IMG/VR virus record: IMGVR_UViG_3300037541_000741
Span: 1-43,306 of that record
Strand: one strand, 5' to 3'
Source of the DNA: a virus
Length of the DNA: 43,306 nt
The number at the start of each line of letters is the position of its first letter. Position 1 is the stretch's first letter. The notes below the pieces were generated by a model that was given only the letters and a program-made list of their open reading frames with translations, was not told the DNA's origin and did not search any database. The translations under genes and the position numbers were made by a program. Below, piece after piece: positions 9,690 to 16,714 of the stretch.

Positions 9690-10037
9690 TTATTCCCAGT
9701 TGCTAACATCAATCTCAACGATTTTTGTCTTCTGTTTGTTAAAAAGCTTACTGATTTTGTAATTTATCTTATGTTTAAGAATCACAAAGAAGTAAAAAGT
9801 CCGCCTAAACTTAAACAAGGGATATGTGACCGCATCTATTATAGATACTAAAAAGTTTTTAGGCATCAAGCCGTGATAGCAGAAGTCTGTATAAACATCT
9901 ACCATCTCCAAAGTGGAGTATCCACTGTATTGTGGAAATTGACGTTTGCATTCGTCTTCCCACACGCCAAACGCTTTCATCGGTTCATAAGTCAAAACAT
10001 ACTGCACATACCACCAACCAAATCTCATTTTTTCCAT
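9690..10037 (-). CDS. Unknown protein, 115 residues
   Basis: I chose the ATG at 10037 (MEKMRFGWWYV) because aaggattaaaaca places a Shine-Dalgarno just ahead of it; an in-frame TTG at 10115 has none. The N-terminal part is rich in aromatic residues and the middle carries SIIDAVTYPLFKFRRTFYFF, a hydrophobic stretch followed by basic residues, perhaps membrane-associated. I do not recognise the family. It lies four bases downstream of a 56-residue membrane peptide and is convergent with the tail-fibre operon. Function unknown. Confidence 0.6.
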   Translation of the reverse strand: MEKMRFGWWYVQYVLTYEPMKAFGVWEDECKRQFPQYSGYSTLEMVDVYTDFCYHGLMPKNFLVSIIDAVTYPLFKFRRTFYFFVILKHKINYKISKLFNKQKTKIVEIDVSNWE

Positions 10038-10041
10038 TGTT

Positions 10042-10212
10042 TTAATCCTTGCATTTTCCTTTTTTGATACAATCTCCCGTTTGATCGTCACGGGCTGCCA
10101 GTGTGAGACTGGCAATATTAAGAATTGTTAAGATTGCTATTAACAGCAATCCAATCTGATTAGGATTCCAGGTTTTATCTGTCCACTCAATACCAGTATT
10201 TATGCTAGACAT
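10042..10212 (-). CDS. Small single-span membrane protein, 56 residues
   Basis: Read from ATG at 10210-10212 to TAA at 10042-10044. Residues 7-17 are GIEWTDKTWNP, the sequence with which phage Gp37/Gp68 (DUF5131) proteins typically begin, but then a hydrophobic segment follows (residues 20-40, IGLLLIAILTILNIASLTLA), then a charged tail with two cysteines (GDCIKKGKCKD). The stop is four bases before the next start, whose Shine-Dalgarno lies inside this gene, so the two are probably translated together. It may be a holin-like or membrane-sensing peptide; nothing in it proves a function. Confidence 0.6.
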   Translation of the reverse strand: MSSINTGIEWTDKTWNPNQIGLLLIAILTILNIASLTLAARDDQTGDCIKKGKCKD

Positions 10213-10266
10213 ATTAGTTGTGGGGTAAAGAGCGATCGCATTCAGGAGCGATCGCTAATTGGTTAA

Positions 10267-11409
10267 TTAAAATCCGTAATCATCAGGTAATGATTCATCA
10301 GCAATTTCAGAAGAACGAGGGCTATAACCATCGTCAAATATCTCTGCGGTTTTGATGGTGACTATATCACCATCAACTGTGCCGATAATTTCCCATTTTC
10401 CGCCCATGGCGATGTGAGCCAAGTGTTCGGGAATATTGAATTTCTTACCTTCTTTAGAAAGGACTAAAACCCCTGTGGAATTACTTTCCAGTATTTGAGA
10501 AAACTCAACACAGCCTTCAAAAGGCATAATCTCTTTACGTGGCTTGGAAAATGATTGGTATTCAGAATACCACTGAGTTATTAGTTTTCCTGCTTCAGAG
10601 GACATAGATAACAGCAAATCTTCTAATGCAACGCCACTAAACAGAATCTTTCTATTTCCGGCTTTTCGGTGGAACTCAATAGAGTTCCCAACATTTTCCA
10701 CTGTGGGAATTTTTATTTCTGTTGGAACGCAAAAAGGAGATTCATTTGCATCGTTGCGTTGAAACCCAATTTTGAAGTCAATCTTGGCAAAAGCCAAGGC
10801 GAAAGGCGATAACAACCCGCTTGAACTTACTTTACCAGCCATTTTAAGCCTGGTAAAGTAAGTTTTACTTACCTTTTCATAAAGGTCTTTTGTTTCTGCG
10901 TACAAAGACGCAGCAAACGCTCCTTTTGCCGTATACTGAATCGGCGTTGCGTGCAAGGGTTGATCGTTTTTACCTAGGAAAAGTATTAAGTTTCTAACAA
11001 CCACTTTATAGTGGTTTTTGTCCGCTTTTGCGGTTGCCAGTAAAGAGGTTTCCGCGCCGTTTTCCCAAGCCAATCCTACAAAGCTAAATCTATCATCTTT
11101 TGATGGACGATGTTGGATCTCTCTCTGTGATTTGTGGATAATCACAAATTTGGGAGATTGGGTAATAAAACCAACCTCAGTACCGTCACCCAGTGAAGCC
11201 TCATAAGGTTGCCAGGTGTCGTCTGGAATAAATCCAGCTTTTTCGGCTTCTGTGGCTTTAATAAAAAAGCCTATTTCTCTAATTCCGCCTTCTTTCTCCC
11301 ACTTGGAAAGCTTACCTGGTTGCAGGTTGGGGGGGGAAATTATTTGACAATAAGGTATTTGAGTAGAAGCAATGGTGTGATTTACAAATTGTTCCAATAA
11401 TGTAGTCAT
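10267..11409 (-). CDS. DUF5895-like protein
   Basis: A 380-residue soluble protein with aaggaac ahead of its ATG. The segment IPYCQIISPPNL and the following GFFIKATEAEKAGF resemble the start of DUF5895 proteins, a family of unknown function common on cyanobacterial plasmids and phage-like islands. The C-terminal end is acidic (IADESLPDDYGF), a feature often seen in single-stranded DNA-binding proteins, which need an acidic tip; that is an inference only. It is the last gene of a - strand series with three small partners upstream. GCGATCGC motifs lie just downstream at 10230-10255. Confidence 0.55.
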   Translation of the reverse strand: MTTLLEQFVNHTIASTQIPYCQIISPPNLQPGKLSKWEKEGGIREIGFFIKATEAEKAGFIPDDTWQPYEASLGDGTEVGFITQSPKFVIIHKSQREIQHRPSKDDRFSFVGLAWENGAETSLLATAKADKNHYKVVVRNLILFLGKNDQPLHATPIQYTAKGAFAASLYAETKDLYEKVSKTYFTRLKMAGKVSSSGLLSPFALAFAKIDFKIGFQRNDANESPFCVPTEIKIPTVENVGNSIEFHRKAGNRKILFSGVALEDLLLSMSSEAGKLITQWYSEYQSFSKPRKEIMPFEGCVEFSQILESNSTGVLVLSKEGKKFNIPEHLAHIAMGGKWEIIGTVDGDIVTIKTAEIFDDGYSPRSSEIADESLPDDYGF

Positions 11410-11481
11410 AATTGTTCCTTAATCGTTTCTTGATTGTTTCAAATGTGCGGATATAAAGGCATCGCACCCAGCCTAGATGAT

Positions 11482-11643
11482 TCAAAAAGGGAGATAATCA
11501 GTGTCCCCAGTTCTTCTGTATTGCTCAAATAAGAATGGCAATGTAGAAGTTTTTACTACTGGGTAGATTACTAATATTCCCAGTATATCCACTGTTTTAA
11601 AATGGATATACAAAGTCTCTTCACATAAGTTGCATAGCTTCAT
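11482..11643 (-). CDS. Small protein with N-terminal CxxC, 53 residues
   Basis: Starts with MKLCNLCEE four bases after the stop of the 55-residue gene, and ends in RRTGDTDYLPF. The CxxC pair suggests metal binding or a redox role, but no second pair is present. A central LGILVIYPVVKTS stretch is hydrophobic, though short for a membrane span. No strong ribosome binding site is seen, so it may depend on coupling to the gene before it. Moderate confidence that it is translated. Confidence 0.45.
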   Translation of the reverse strand: MKLCNLCEETLYIHFKTVDILGILVIYPVVKTSTLPFLFEQYRRTGDTDYLPF

Positions 11644-11647
11644 TGCT

Positions 11648-11815
11648 TCATTCAGCACTGTTGTGAAGTTTATTAATTACTCGCTGCCCCCGCTCAGTGC
11701 GGGGAACTCCATAATCATCAGCCCGCAGCACGACGGCTGCATTACGGGCTAGATTTTCAGGGACACCTGCATTTTGTAAGGCTTCTTGATAAGCCTTGGT
11801 TTTAGTCGTTGTCAT
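11648..11815 (-). CDS. Small soluble protein, 55 residues
   Basis: The ATG (11813-11815) overlaps the stop of the 271-residue gene (TGATG), so translation is probably coupled. The product is charged and likely helical (KTKAYQEALQNAGVPENLA, then RADDYGVPRTERGQRVIN). I do not recognise it. Codon use and position between genes of the same strand support it being real. Confidence 0.55.
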   Translation of the reverse strand: MTTTKTKAYQEALQNAGVPENLARNAAVVLRADDYGVPRTERGQRVINKLHNSAE

Positions 11816-12630
11816 CACACCAACTCCTTTATTGTTAGTTTTGCTAATGCCTTAGCGGCTTCTATCGGAGTATGAAAGTAAGTAACTCCAATAGTCCACC
11901 CTCTATCAACATCTAGCCAGATATTGCCGGCTAGATGTCCTTTAACTCGGACTGTGTAGCGCTCACCCAGCGGGTCTACAATTTGATTATCTTTAATATC
12001 ATAGTTGATATCTTCGATATCCTGAGATATCGGGACAACCCTCCCGCTACCTCTCTCGTCATCTATGTAATTAATTGCAAAGGCCTCCGCCTCTGCGTAA
12101 GTCAAAAAGCTTTTAAATGTTTCAGAGAACTGGACTTCCCAGTTACCATTGTCAAAGTTGTGACTAATGGTAGCCACAACAGTTTTACCTTGACAGATTT
12201 CAGCGTAACCGAAGTCTATTTCATGAATTACTACCTTTTCTGTGACTTCTTGGATTTGTTGCTCAAGAAGTTCAACAATCTCTTGTTGAGCAATTGATTG
12301 TTGCTCAACTATTTCAAATCTGTCAGCAGCCCAGCGTTCTGCGGCTGCATAAGTACGAAACCCATCTCTTATGATGTTTCCATCCAAGTCAATGACAGAG
12401 TACCCTGCCAAGTCGCAGGAGTCCATTCCGTCGTTAAACTCAATAACAACCTGCTGTTTTTGAACTTCTACAGGCTGTAAATTAGCCTGGTGGGCAACTA
12501 TAGCGTCAGCCCAGGTGATAACTTGCCTTTTATCACCCTCTGGGGTAACACCCAGTTCTTTAGCTACCATTTTGCAGTAGCTAATGCCTTTCTTGATTAA
12601 AAACTTGACAGAGAAAACTGGATGTGTCAT
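11815..12630 (-). CDS. SAP-like domain protein of cyanobacterial mobile DNA
   Basis: The N-terminal 45 residues (ISYCKMVAKELGVTPEGDKR, then TWADAIVAHQ) are the short helix-extended-helix motif seen at the front of many cyanobacterial plasmid and phage proteins. It resembles SAP-type DNA-binding modules in form. The rest (to residue 271) has three similar halves with 'aromatic plus A-A-E' patterns: FRTYAAAERWA, FLTYAEAEAFA and FHTPIEAAKALA, each at the end of a beta-hairpin. These look like a tandem module of about 60-70 residues. First gene of the DUF5895 series; a DNA- or RNA-binding role is inferred only. Confidence 0.55.
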   Translation of the reverse strand: MTHPVFSVKFLIKKGISYCKMVAKELGVTPEGDKRQVITWADAIVAHQANLQPVEVQKQQVVIEFNDGMDSCDLAGYSVIDLDGNIIRDGFRTYAAAERWAADRFEIVEQQSIAQQEIVELLEQQIQEVTEKVVIHEIDFGYAEICQGKTVVATISHNFDNGNWEVQFSETFKSFLTYAEAEAFAINYIDDERGSGRVVPISQDIEDINYDIKDNQIVDPLGERYTVRVKGHLAGNIWLDVDRGWTIGVTYFHTPIEAAKALAKLTIKELV

Positions 12631-12720
12631 GATTGAATATTCCTGTATGGGACTAACAAAGCGATCGCTTACTTCTTGGTCGGAGGGGCGGTCGTTTTTG
12701 TTTATATATCTAATATATCA

Positions 12721-12942
12721 TTACAAGATGGAACTGTCAAGTGGTTTTGAAAAATATTTTTTATTTTCCACAAAATCAGCCAGACCTCTTAGTACATCAG
12801 GGTTTCGTGCCATTTGTTCAATCAACTCATTGTTGTTAGTGCCTATATACTGTGCATAAGCACGATAGATTTGTTTAGCGTCATTAGTAATCATGATTTG
12901 CTTAGAAGTCTTAGTTTCGCCATATTTTGGCTTTCCGCTCAT
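12721..12942 (-). CDS. Small DNA-binding-like regulator, paralogue of the 19011-19217 product
   Basis: A 73-residue protein. It shares with the 68-residue product at 19011-19217 the pattern K.YG..K, then T..A...Y..YA, then ELIE...RNPDV.RG.A.F.E..K. This small helical layout (one N-terminal strand-like segment and two or three helices) fits a ribbon-helix-helix or similar dimeric regulator. Two copies of the palindrome TGATAAAATCA lie directly upstream in its promoter, which would suit autoregulation. The DNA-binding role is inferred from these two facts, not from a recognised family. Confidence 0.6.
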   Translation of the reverse strand: MSGKPKYGETKTSKQIMITNDAKQIYRAYAQYIGTNNNELIEQMARNPDVLRGLADFVENKKYFSKPLDSSIL

Positions 12943-12968
12943 AAAATTCTCACTTTGTAATTGTGTGC

Positions 12969-13006
12969 TGATAAAATCAATTTAGCATGATAAAATCAAA
13001 TATCAA
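12969..13006 (-). promoter_or_regulatory. Promoter with two TGATAAAATCA operators
   Basis: On the - strand TTGATA (13001-13006) and TAAATT (12979-12984) are 16 bases apart. The palindrome TGATAAAATCA occurs at 12969-12979 and again at 12988-12998, 19 bases centre to centre. One copy sits between the -35 and -10 and the other just after the -10, a classic repressor arrangement for the 73-residue gene. Confidence 0.6.
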
Positions 13007-13043
13007 ATGCCTATAGGAATAAAAATATGTTTATAGATATACA

Positions 13044-13076
13044 GATAAAAAATACCCACTTTGATACAAGTGGGTA
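13044..13076 (-). terminator. Terminator of the dnaB operon
   Basis: Inverted repeat TACCCACTT / AAGTGGGTA (13053-13061 and 13068-13076) with a six-base loop, followed on the - strand by TTTTTTATC. The TACCCACT stem resembles the three hairpins at 38308, 40616 and 42419. Confidence 0.8.
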
Positions 13077-13105
13077 ATCAATTAATATTTGCACTTATTG
13101 ATATA

Positions 13106-14455
13106 TCAATAACTTTGTTGAGCTAAATTCTTGAACTCTGAATATTGCCCATCAAAAAGCAACTTGTCTGTTCCTGTTTCAGCGTTACGTGCCTTTGTAG
13201 TAATCAATTCAGCTACACCTACATCTGTAGTTTCTTTATTGTAATATTCATCACGGTAAAGCATCATAATTACATCTGCGTCTTGTTCAATATTCCCGCT
13301 TTCAGACAGGTCGCCCATGGTAGGTCTTTTGTCTGTTCGGCTTTCTGTGGCTCGATTTAGTTGAGATAAAGCCAATACTGGACAATTAAACTCTCCTGCC
13401 AACTCTTTAAGCATTCGGCTTGTATCCCCAACTTTAACCCGAAAGTCCCTATTATTGGACTTATCATTTCTGGCAAGCAGGGTGATGTGATCAACCACAA
13501 TCAAGCCTACATCGCCAGTTTTAGCTTTCTTTTGCCTAATCGTGTTCCGCATCTCCATAGGAGAAATGCTAAAATTATCGCATATAAATAGCCTTGAGTC
13601 ATGTAGTATTTGTGACTGAGTGAGATTAAAAAATTCGTTCCATTCACTTTGAGTGAGTTGATTTTTTACAAATTGATTCAAACAGGTTCGGGTTAGTTTA
13701 GCTGCTAATCTAGCAGCTAAATCTTCTTTAGATGTTTCTAAGGAGAATACGTAAACATTCTTCAACAGTACACTGGCAACGTGCCAGGCGATCGCCATAC
13801 CACAGGCGGTTTTTCCCATACTTGGTCTTCCTGCTAGAATATGCAGCAGTTTTTTATGCAGTCCTCCTAGACGGTTATCCAAGTCGTAAAACCCCATCTT
13901 GACAGGGGCAGGTCGTTCTCCCGCTTGAATTTCATATTTCTCTGTGTATAAAGATGTCACAGCATCACTGATGTGGACTAATTCTGATTTTGTTTGATTA
14001 GTGCTTATATCAAGAATCTTTCTTTGGCATTCTTCAATAGCTTCATGTGTCGGGACCCAAGTATCCCATGCTATTTTTAGCGATTCATTAAGAGTCTTGA
14101 TCAATTGCCTGCGTTGATATTTTTCCAGAACTAGTGCCGCCATAGCATCAATATTAATTGCAGATACTGTACGGTCTACCAAAGTGGCTAATTTATTTCT
14201 GCCACCAATTCTTTCTAATTGATCCTTGTCTCTCAGATAATTAGCCATAGAGAGTAAATCAGTGGGTTGGTGCTGACTGTAGAGTTCCAAAGCAGCCTTG
14301 TAAATGATTGCGTGTGCATCTATATAAAATGCTTCGGAAGGTAAAAAATCGCAGACTCGTTGAATAGCTTCAGGATCTAGTAAAATGCCGCCTAAGACGA
14401 CTTCTTCAGCTTCAACGTTTTGAGGGGGCAATAGAGTAATTTCTTGAGTAAACAT
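13106..14455 (-). CDS. dnaB: Replicative DNA helicase DnaB
   Basis: This 449-residue protein is the ring helicase that unwinds DNA 5'-3' at the replication fork. The N-terminal DnaB domain begins LLPPQNVEAEEVVLGGILLD. The RecA-like core has Walker A AGRPSMGKTACG near residue 210, Walker B GLIVVDHITLL, and the conserved SQLNRATESR, then GDLSESGNIEQDADVIMMLYR. Length is normal (about 450) and no intein is present. It follows a winged-helix protein by about 20 bases (14456-14476), so initiator and helicase are probably co-transcribed. A phage-encoded copy implies that the element replicates partly on its own. Confidence 0.96.
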   Translation of the reverse strand: MFTQEITLLPPQNVEAEEVVLGGILLDPEAIQRVCDFLPSEAFYIDAHAIIYKAALELYSQHQPTDLLSMANYLRDKDQLERIGGRNKLATLVDRTVSAINIDAMAALVLEKYQRRQLIKTLNESLKIAWDTWVPTHEAIEECQRKILDISTNQTKSELVHISDAVTSLYTEKYEIQAGERPAPVKMGFYDLDNRLGGLHKKLLHILAGRPSMGKTACGMAIAWHVASVLLKNVYVFSLETSKEDLAARLAAKLTRTCLNQFVKNQLTQSEWNEFFNLTQSQILHDSRLFICDNFSISPMEMRNTIRQKKAKTGDVGLIVVDHITLLARNDKSNNRDFRVKVGDTSRMLKELAGEFNCPVLALSQLNRATESRTDKRPTMGDLSESGNIEQDADVIMMLYRDEYYNKETTDVGVAELITTKARNAETGTDKLLFDGQYSEFKNLAQQSY

Positions 14456-14476
14456 GGTAGTTGACCTTTAAGTTTG

Positions 14477-15610
14477 TTATGCGGACACTGGTAAATGCTT
14501 AGACCAATCAAAACGCGGTTGATTAATCAATGCGTATTCCAAATACGCTTGATTCCAACTACGGTGGCTATAAAAATCTTGCAAGCTTTTGGATTTAATA
14601 TATTGCTCCCATACAGCCTGATGCTGGATTGGTTGCCAGGTTAATACAGCGTCAGGAAGGGGGACTAAAGCCATCTCTTTTTTAGTTTTGATGGAATATT
14701 CCTTCCATCTGATTTGTAAGTTGTTATGGTCTTTTTTCAGGTGGCTGTAGACATTAGCCCGTGACTCATGGACATCACTTCCAAATTTGCCCGCCCACTC
14801 CAAGGCGAACCATTGCCAAAAGTCATTATCTAACTGGCCATCTTTCTTCCACGGTCCATCTGGTAGCCATTCCCAAGCTATTTCTTTTGCGCTTTTACGC
14901 GGTTTTCCAAATGGTTCAACCACATTTGCCTTGTCAAGACGCGCCGGGGCGGCGGGCGCAACTTTGTCCAATGAGTGATTTATCTGTTTACCCGAAATTC
15001 CTTCCTTTAAATCAGGAATAATAGATATCTGTTCTACTCCATCTTGTCTTAAATCCTCTTTAGCGGGAGAAAGTCCGCTAGATACTTCTTCTTTAGATAT
15101 TTCTTTCTTAAATACTTCTTGGAATAAGTATTTATTATGTGGCAGGTTTTCCGTAGCCGGATTTTCCGTAGCCGGATTTTCCGTAGCTGGATTTTCCGTA
15201 GCTGGATTTTCCGTAGCTGGATTTTCCGTAGCCGGATTTTCCGTAGCTGGAAAACCTGATTCCGGTTTTACCCTTGCTGTACGGGCTTTCTGAGTTTTTT
15301 TGCTTGGTTCGCTTGATGGTATTTCCCGAATAACAGATTTCCATCCTGCCATTCTTCCGTTTACTCGTGCTTGCTCACGAGTTAAATACCCAAACTTTTC
15401 TAATTCTTTTAATGCTGAACAAACAGATGTTTTTCCGTCAGATTCGGATTGATCCGATAAGTGTTCAGTGTTAATCTCCCACCCATCAGGATAAGAGAGA
15501 AGCAAATGATGTAACCCACGCGCTTTGAAGCTTAAACGTGAATCTCTAATAGCTGCGTTGGCTATTACTGTGTAATCTTTTGAATGCTGCACTCTTATTG
15601 TTTCCCCCAT
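14477..15610 (-). CDS. Winged-helix replication initiator/helicase-loader-like protein
   Basis: Residues about 15-85 (RDSRLSFKARGLHHLLLSYP, then WEINTEHLSDQSESDGKTSV and ALKELEKFGYLTREQ) form the winged-helix domain found at the front of phage and plasmid replication proteins. A Pro/Thr-rich linker with seven PATEN units follows (around residue 120-155), then a C-terminal domain (LDNDFWQWFALEWAGKFG, SRANVYSHLKKDH) rich in aromatic residues. I start it at the ATG of 15610, with GGAGG six bases ahead; the GTG at 15613 is too close. It sits directly upstream of dnaB, so origin recognition or DnaB loading is the likely role. Confidence 0.7.
   Translation of the reverse strand: MGETIRVQHSKDYTVIANAAIRDSRLSFKARGLHHLLLSYPDGWEINTEHLSDQSESDGKTSVCSALKELEKFGYLTREQARVNGRMAGWKSVIREIPSSEPSKKTQKARTARVKPESGFPATENPATENPATENPATENPATENPATENPATENLPHNKYLFQEVFKKEISKEEVSSGLSPAKEDLRQDGVEQISIIPDLKEGISGKQINHSLDKVAPAAPARLDKANVVEPFGKPRKSAKEIAWEWLPDGPWKKDGQLDNDFWQWFALEWAGKFGSDVHESRANVYSHLKKDHNNLQIRWKEYSIKTKKEMALVPLPDAVLTWQPIQHQAVWEQYIKSKSLQDFYSHRSWNQAYLEYALINQPRFDWSKHLPVSA
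15146..15250 (-). repeat. 15-bp coding tandem repeat (PATEN x7)
   Basis: Seven uninterrupted 15-bp units, differing mainly in a synonymous C/T, encode Pro-Ala-Thr-Glu-Asn repeated seven times. It is a flexible, probably disordered linker between the winged-helix and C-terminal domains. The near-identity of the units suggests slippage. Confidence 0.9.
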
Positions 15611-15675
15611 CACACACCTCCATGGGCGTGCAACAGCGCACTTGTCTTATTGACAAAAATTGAAAAATGATTCAT
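15610..15675 (-). CDS. 21-residue upstream peptide coupled to the replication gene
   Basis: ATG at 15673-15675 with AGGAG about ten bases ahead, reading MNHFSIFVNKTSALLHAHGG plus V and a TGA that overlaps the replication-gene ATG (TGATG). The downstream gene's GGAGG lies inside its last codons. It is either a leader peptide that sets translation of the replication protein or a real small protein; the sequence cannot tell which. Confidence 0.45.
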   Translation of the reverse strand: MNHFSIFVNKTSALLHAHGGV

Positions 15676-15748
15676 AGTTAAATTGCTCCTAAGAGATTTA
15701 AGAAATGGTAGGGGCTGTCCCTCGACTGTGTTCAGCAGTACGAGGGCT

Positions 15749-15952
15749 TTAATTTTCTGTCTGTTCTGCCAGTGCTTTGGCAAAGGCCAAAACTTGACTG
15801 GCAATAGAAGGGTTTTGATCAAGGCATTGGGCGATCGCAATAACTTCTTGCTCAATAGCAACGGGAATACGTTTTTGAATGGTTTTCCCAGTCTGCCATT
15901 GGTTTTTAAATAGGACCGCGTTTGGCGGTCGTTTTGGGTTTTTATTTGCCAT
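15749..15952 (-). CDS. Small regulator-like protein, 67 residues
   Basis: After a basic N-terminus (ANKNPKRPPN) the protein reads WQTGKTIQKRIPVAIEQEVI, then a helix and a glutamate-rich end. The RIPVAIEQEVIAIAQ segment is the strand-helix pattern of ribbon-helix-helix proteins of cyanobacterial plasmids. It is the first gene of the replication operon, which often carries a copy-number regulator. A longer overlapping frame on the same strand was rejected because it lacks protein-like composition. Confidence 0.6.
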   Translation of the reverse strand: MANKNPKRPPNAVLFKNQWQTGKTIQKRIPVAIEQEVIAIAQCLDQNPSIASQVLAFAKALAEQTEN

Positions 15953-15975
15953 CGTTTTTTTAACTCAACACATTT

Positions 15976-16005
15976 AATATATCTTATTCCCTTGTACCAC
16001 GTCAA
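15976..16005 (-). promoter_or_regulatory. Promoter of the replication operon
   Basis: On the - strand TTGACG (16000-16005) is 18 bases from TATATT (15976-15981). Transcription would begin about 15 bases before the 67-residue gene and continue into the winged-helix gene and dnaB. Confidence 0.55.
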
Positions 16006-16061
16006 TAGAAATAAAGAAGATTTTTTCATACTCAGTAAGTCGGGTAAATGAATGACAATAA

Positions 16062-16087
16062 AATAGCCACTTGTTTAAGCGGCTATT
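16062..16087 (-). terminator. Terminator after the 16099 gene
   Basis: Hairpin AATAGCC / GGCTATT with inner CTT/AAG pairs, followed on the - strand by TTATTG. It separates the small-gene chain from the replication operon. Confidence 0.65.
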
Positions 16088-16098
16088 AGTTGATTGTT

Positions 16099-16320
16099 TT
16101 ATGTAGTTGGTATGTAAGCTTCACACTTAATAGCTATTTGCTCAAAGATTAAATCTATTCCTTCCCTTAATTCATCTTTGTCATCTTTTTGACATTGCCA
16201 GAGATTAACCAAGGTTGTTATTGGGAATCGATTATCGTTGCAGTCGCCTTCGTAGCTATAAAATTCGTCATTGCGTTCAATCAAAAACCCTGAGTAAATA
16301 CAATTTAAGCAACTTTTCAT
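16099..16320 (-). CDS. Unknown cysteine-containing protein, 73 residues
   Basis: Starts MKSCLNCIYSGF, i.e. with a CxxC, and has further cysteines at about residues 27, 43 and 66, which could bind zinc with the first pair. Its ATG overlaps the stop of the 72-residue gene. Family not recognised. The arrangement CxxC...C...C also resembles small phage zinc proteins of unknown role. Confidence 0.6.
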   Translation of the reverse strand: MKSCLNCIYSGFLIERNDEFYSYEGDCNDNRFPITTLVNLWQCQKDDKDELREGIDLIFEQIAIKCEAYIPTT

Positions 16321-16535
16321 GATTCACTAATTTTAATCTGATTTAAAGAATAAGCCTTGTGTAATTTGCCATTAATAGAAACTTCCATGAAACTCCATTT
16401 AGAGCCTGTGGGGGCTAATTCTGGAGTATGGAATCCTTCAAATATTGCATCTATCCATCCATGATTGGGATGCTTGTATTTAATTTTGTCTCCTGTTTTG
16501 TAATTGGTTAGTTGCGGTTCTGTTTGTTTTGACAT
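16317..16535 (-). CDS. Small SH3-like/hypothetical protein, 72 residues
   Basis: The segment TGDKIKYKHPNHGWIDAIFE, then SKWSFMEVSINGKLHKAYSL, is a compact beta protein with alternating hydrophobic positions, like small SH3-type barrels in plasmids and phages. It is coupled to the next gene (4-base overlap). A structured hairpin precedes it at 16577-16606. Function not known. Confidence 0.55.
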   Translation of the reverse strand: MSKQTEPQLTNYKTGDKIKYKHPNHGWIDAIFEGFHTPELAPTGSKWSFMEVSINGKLHKAYSLNQIKISES

Positions 16536-16576
16536 ATTATTAAAGAATGATGTTGTGTTTTCCTTTTGTCTCCTTT

Positions 16577-16606
16577 AAGTCCGCTGACAAGGCGGACTTT
16601 TTTTGT
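16577..16606 (+). terminator. Terminator-like hairpin reading on +, no + gene before it
   Basis: Perfect 8-bp stem AAGTCCGC / GCGGACTT with a 7-base loop and seven T residues after it on the + strand. On the - strand the stem is followed by AAAGGAG, not T residues, so it would not terminate the - strand genes. No + gene ends nearby, which leaves an antisense or small RNA as a possibility. Confidence 0.5.
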
Positions 16607-16714
16607 TTATTTATGGGATTGAATGATTAAATAACAAAGGGAAATAATTGTTATTAAGATTGTCTCAATCCCAATGGTGTAAAGGCTAAAAAGCCAAATA
16701 TTAAAGTGATTCAT
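16607..16714 (-). CDS. Single-span membrane peptide, 35 residues
   Basis: ATG at 16712-16714 lies inside the last codons of the 158-residue gene, and TAA is at 16607-16609. The peptide reads MNHFNIWLFSLYTIGI, then ETILITIISLCYLIIQSHK: one long hydrophobic helix with a single acidic residue in the middle. No good ribosome binding site, so it would need coupling. Two nested inverted repeats lie within it. Confidence 0.4.
   Translation of the reverse strand: MNHFNIWLFSLYTIGIETILITIISLCYLIIQSHK
16615..16672. repeat. Nested inverted repeats (two-stem structure)
   Basis: GGGATTGA (16615-16622) pairs with TCAATCCC (16665-16672), and inside them AATAACAA (16630-16637) pairs with TTGTTATT (16648-16655). 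Both stems are perfect 8-mers. The structure could form in RNA of either strand. Confidence 0.6.

Noticed and set aside
11700-11730. CUGAUGA on - as a second hammerhead
   Set aside because: No GAAA or pairing helices follow; it is inside a coding frame.
13106-14455. Intein in DnaB
   Set aside because: The protein has normal length and continuous motifs.
15135-15344. Repeat-containing frame in the PATEN linker region
   Set aside because: It is the same repeat read out of frame.
15610-16029. 139-codon - frame upstream of the replication gene
   Set aside because: It overlaps the better 67-residue gene and has a non-protein-like composition; only its last 21 codons have a ribosome binding site.
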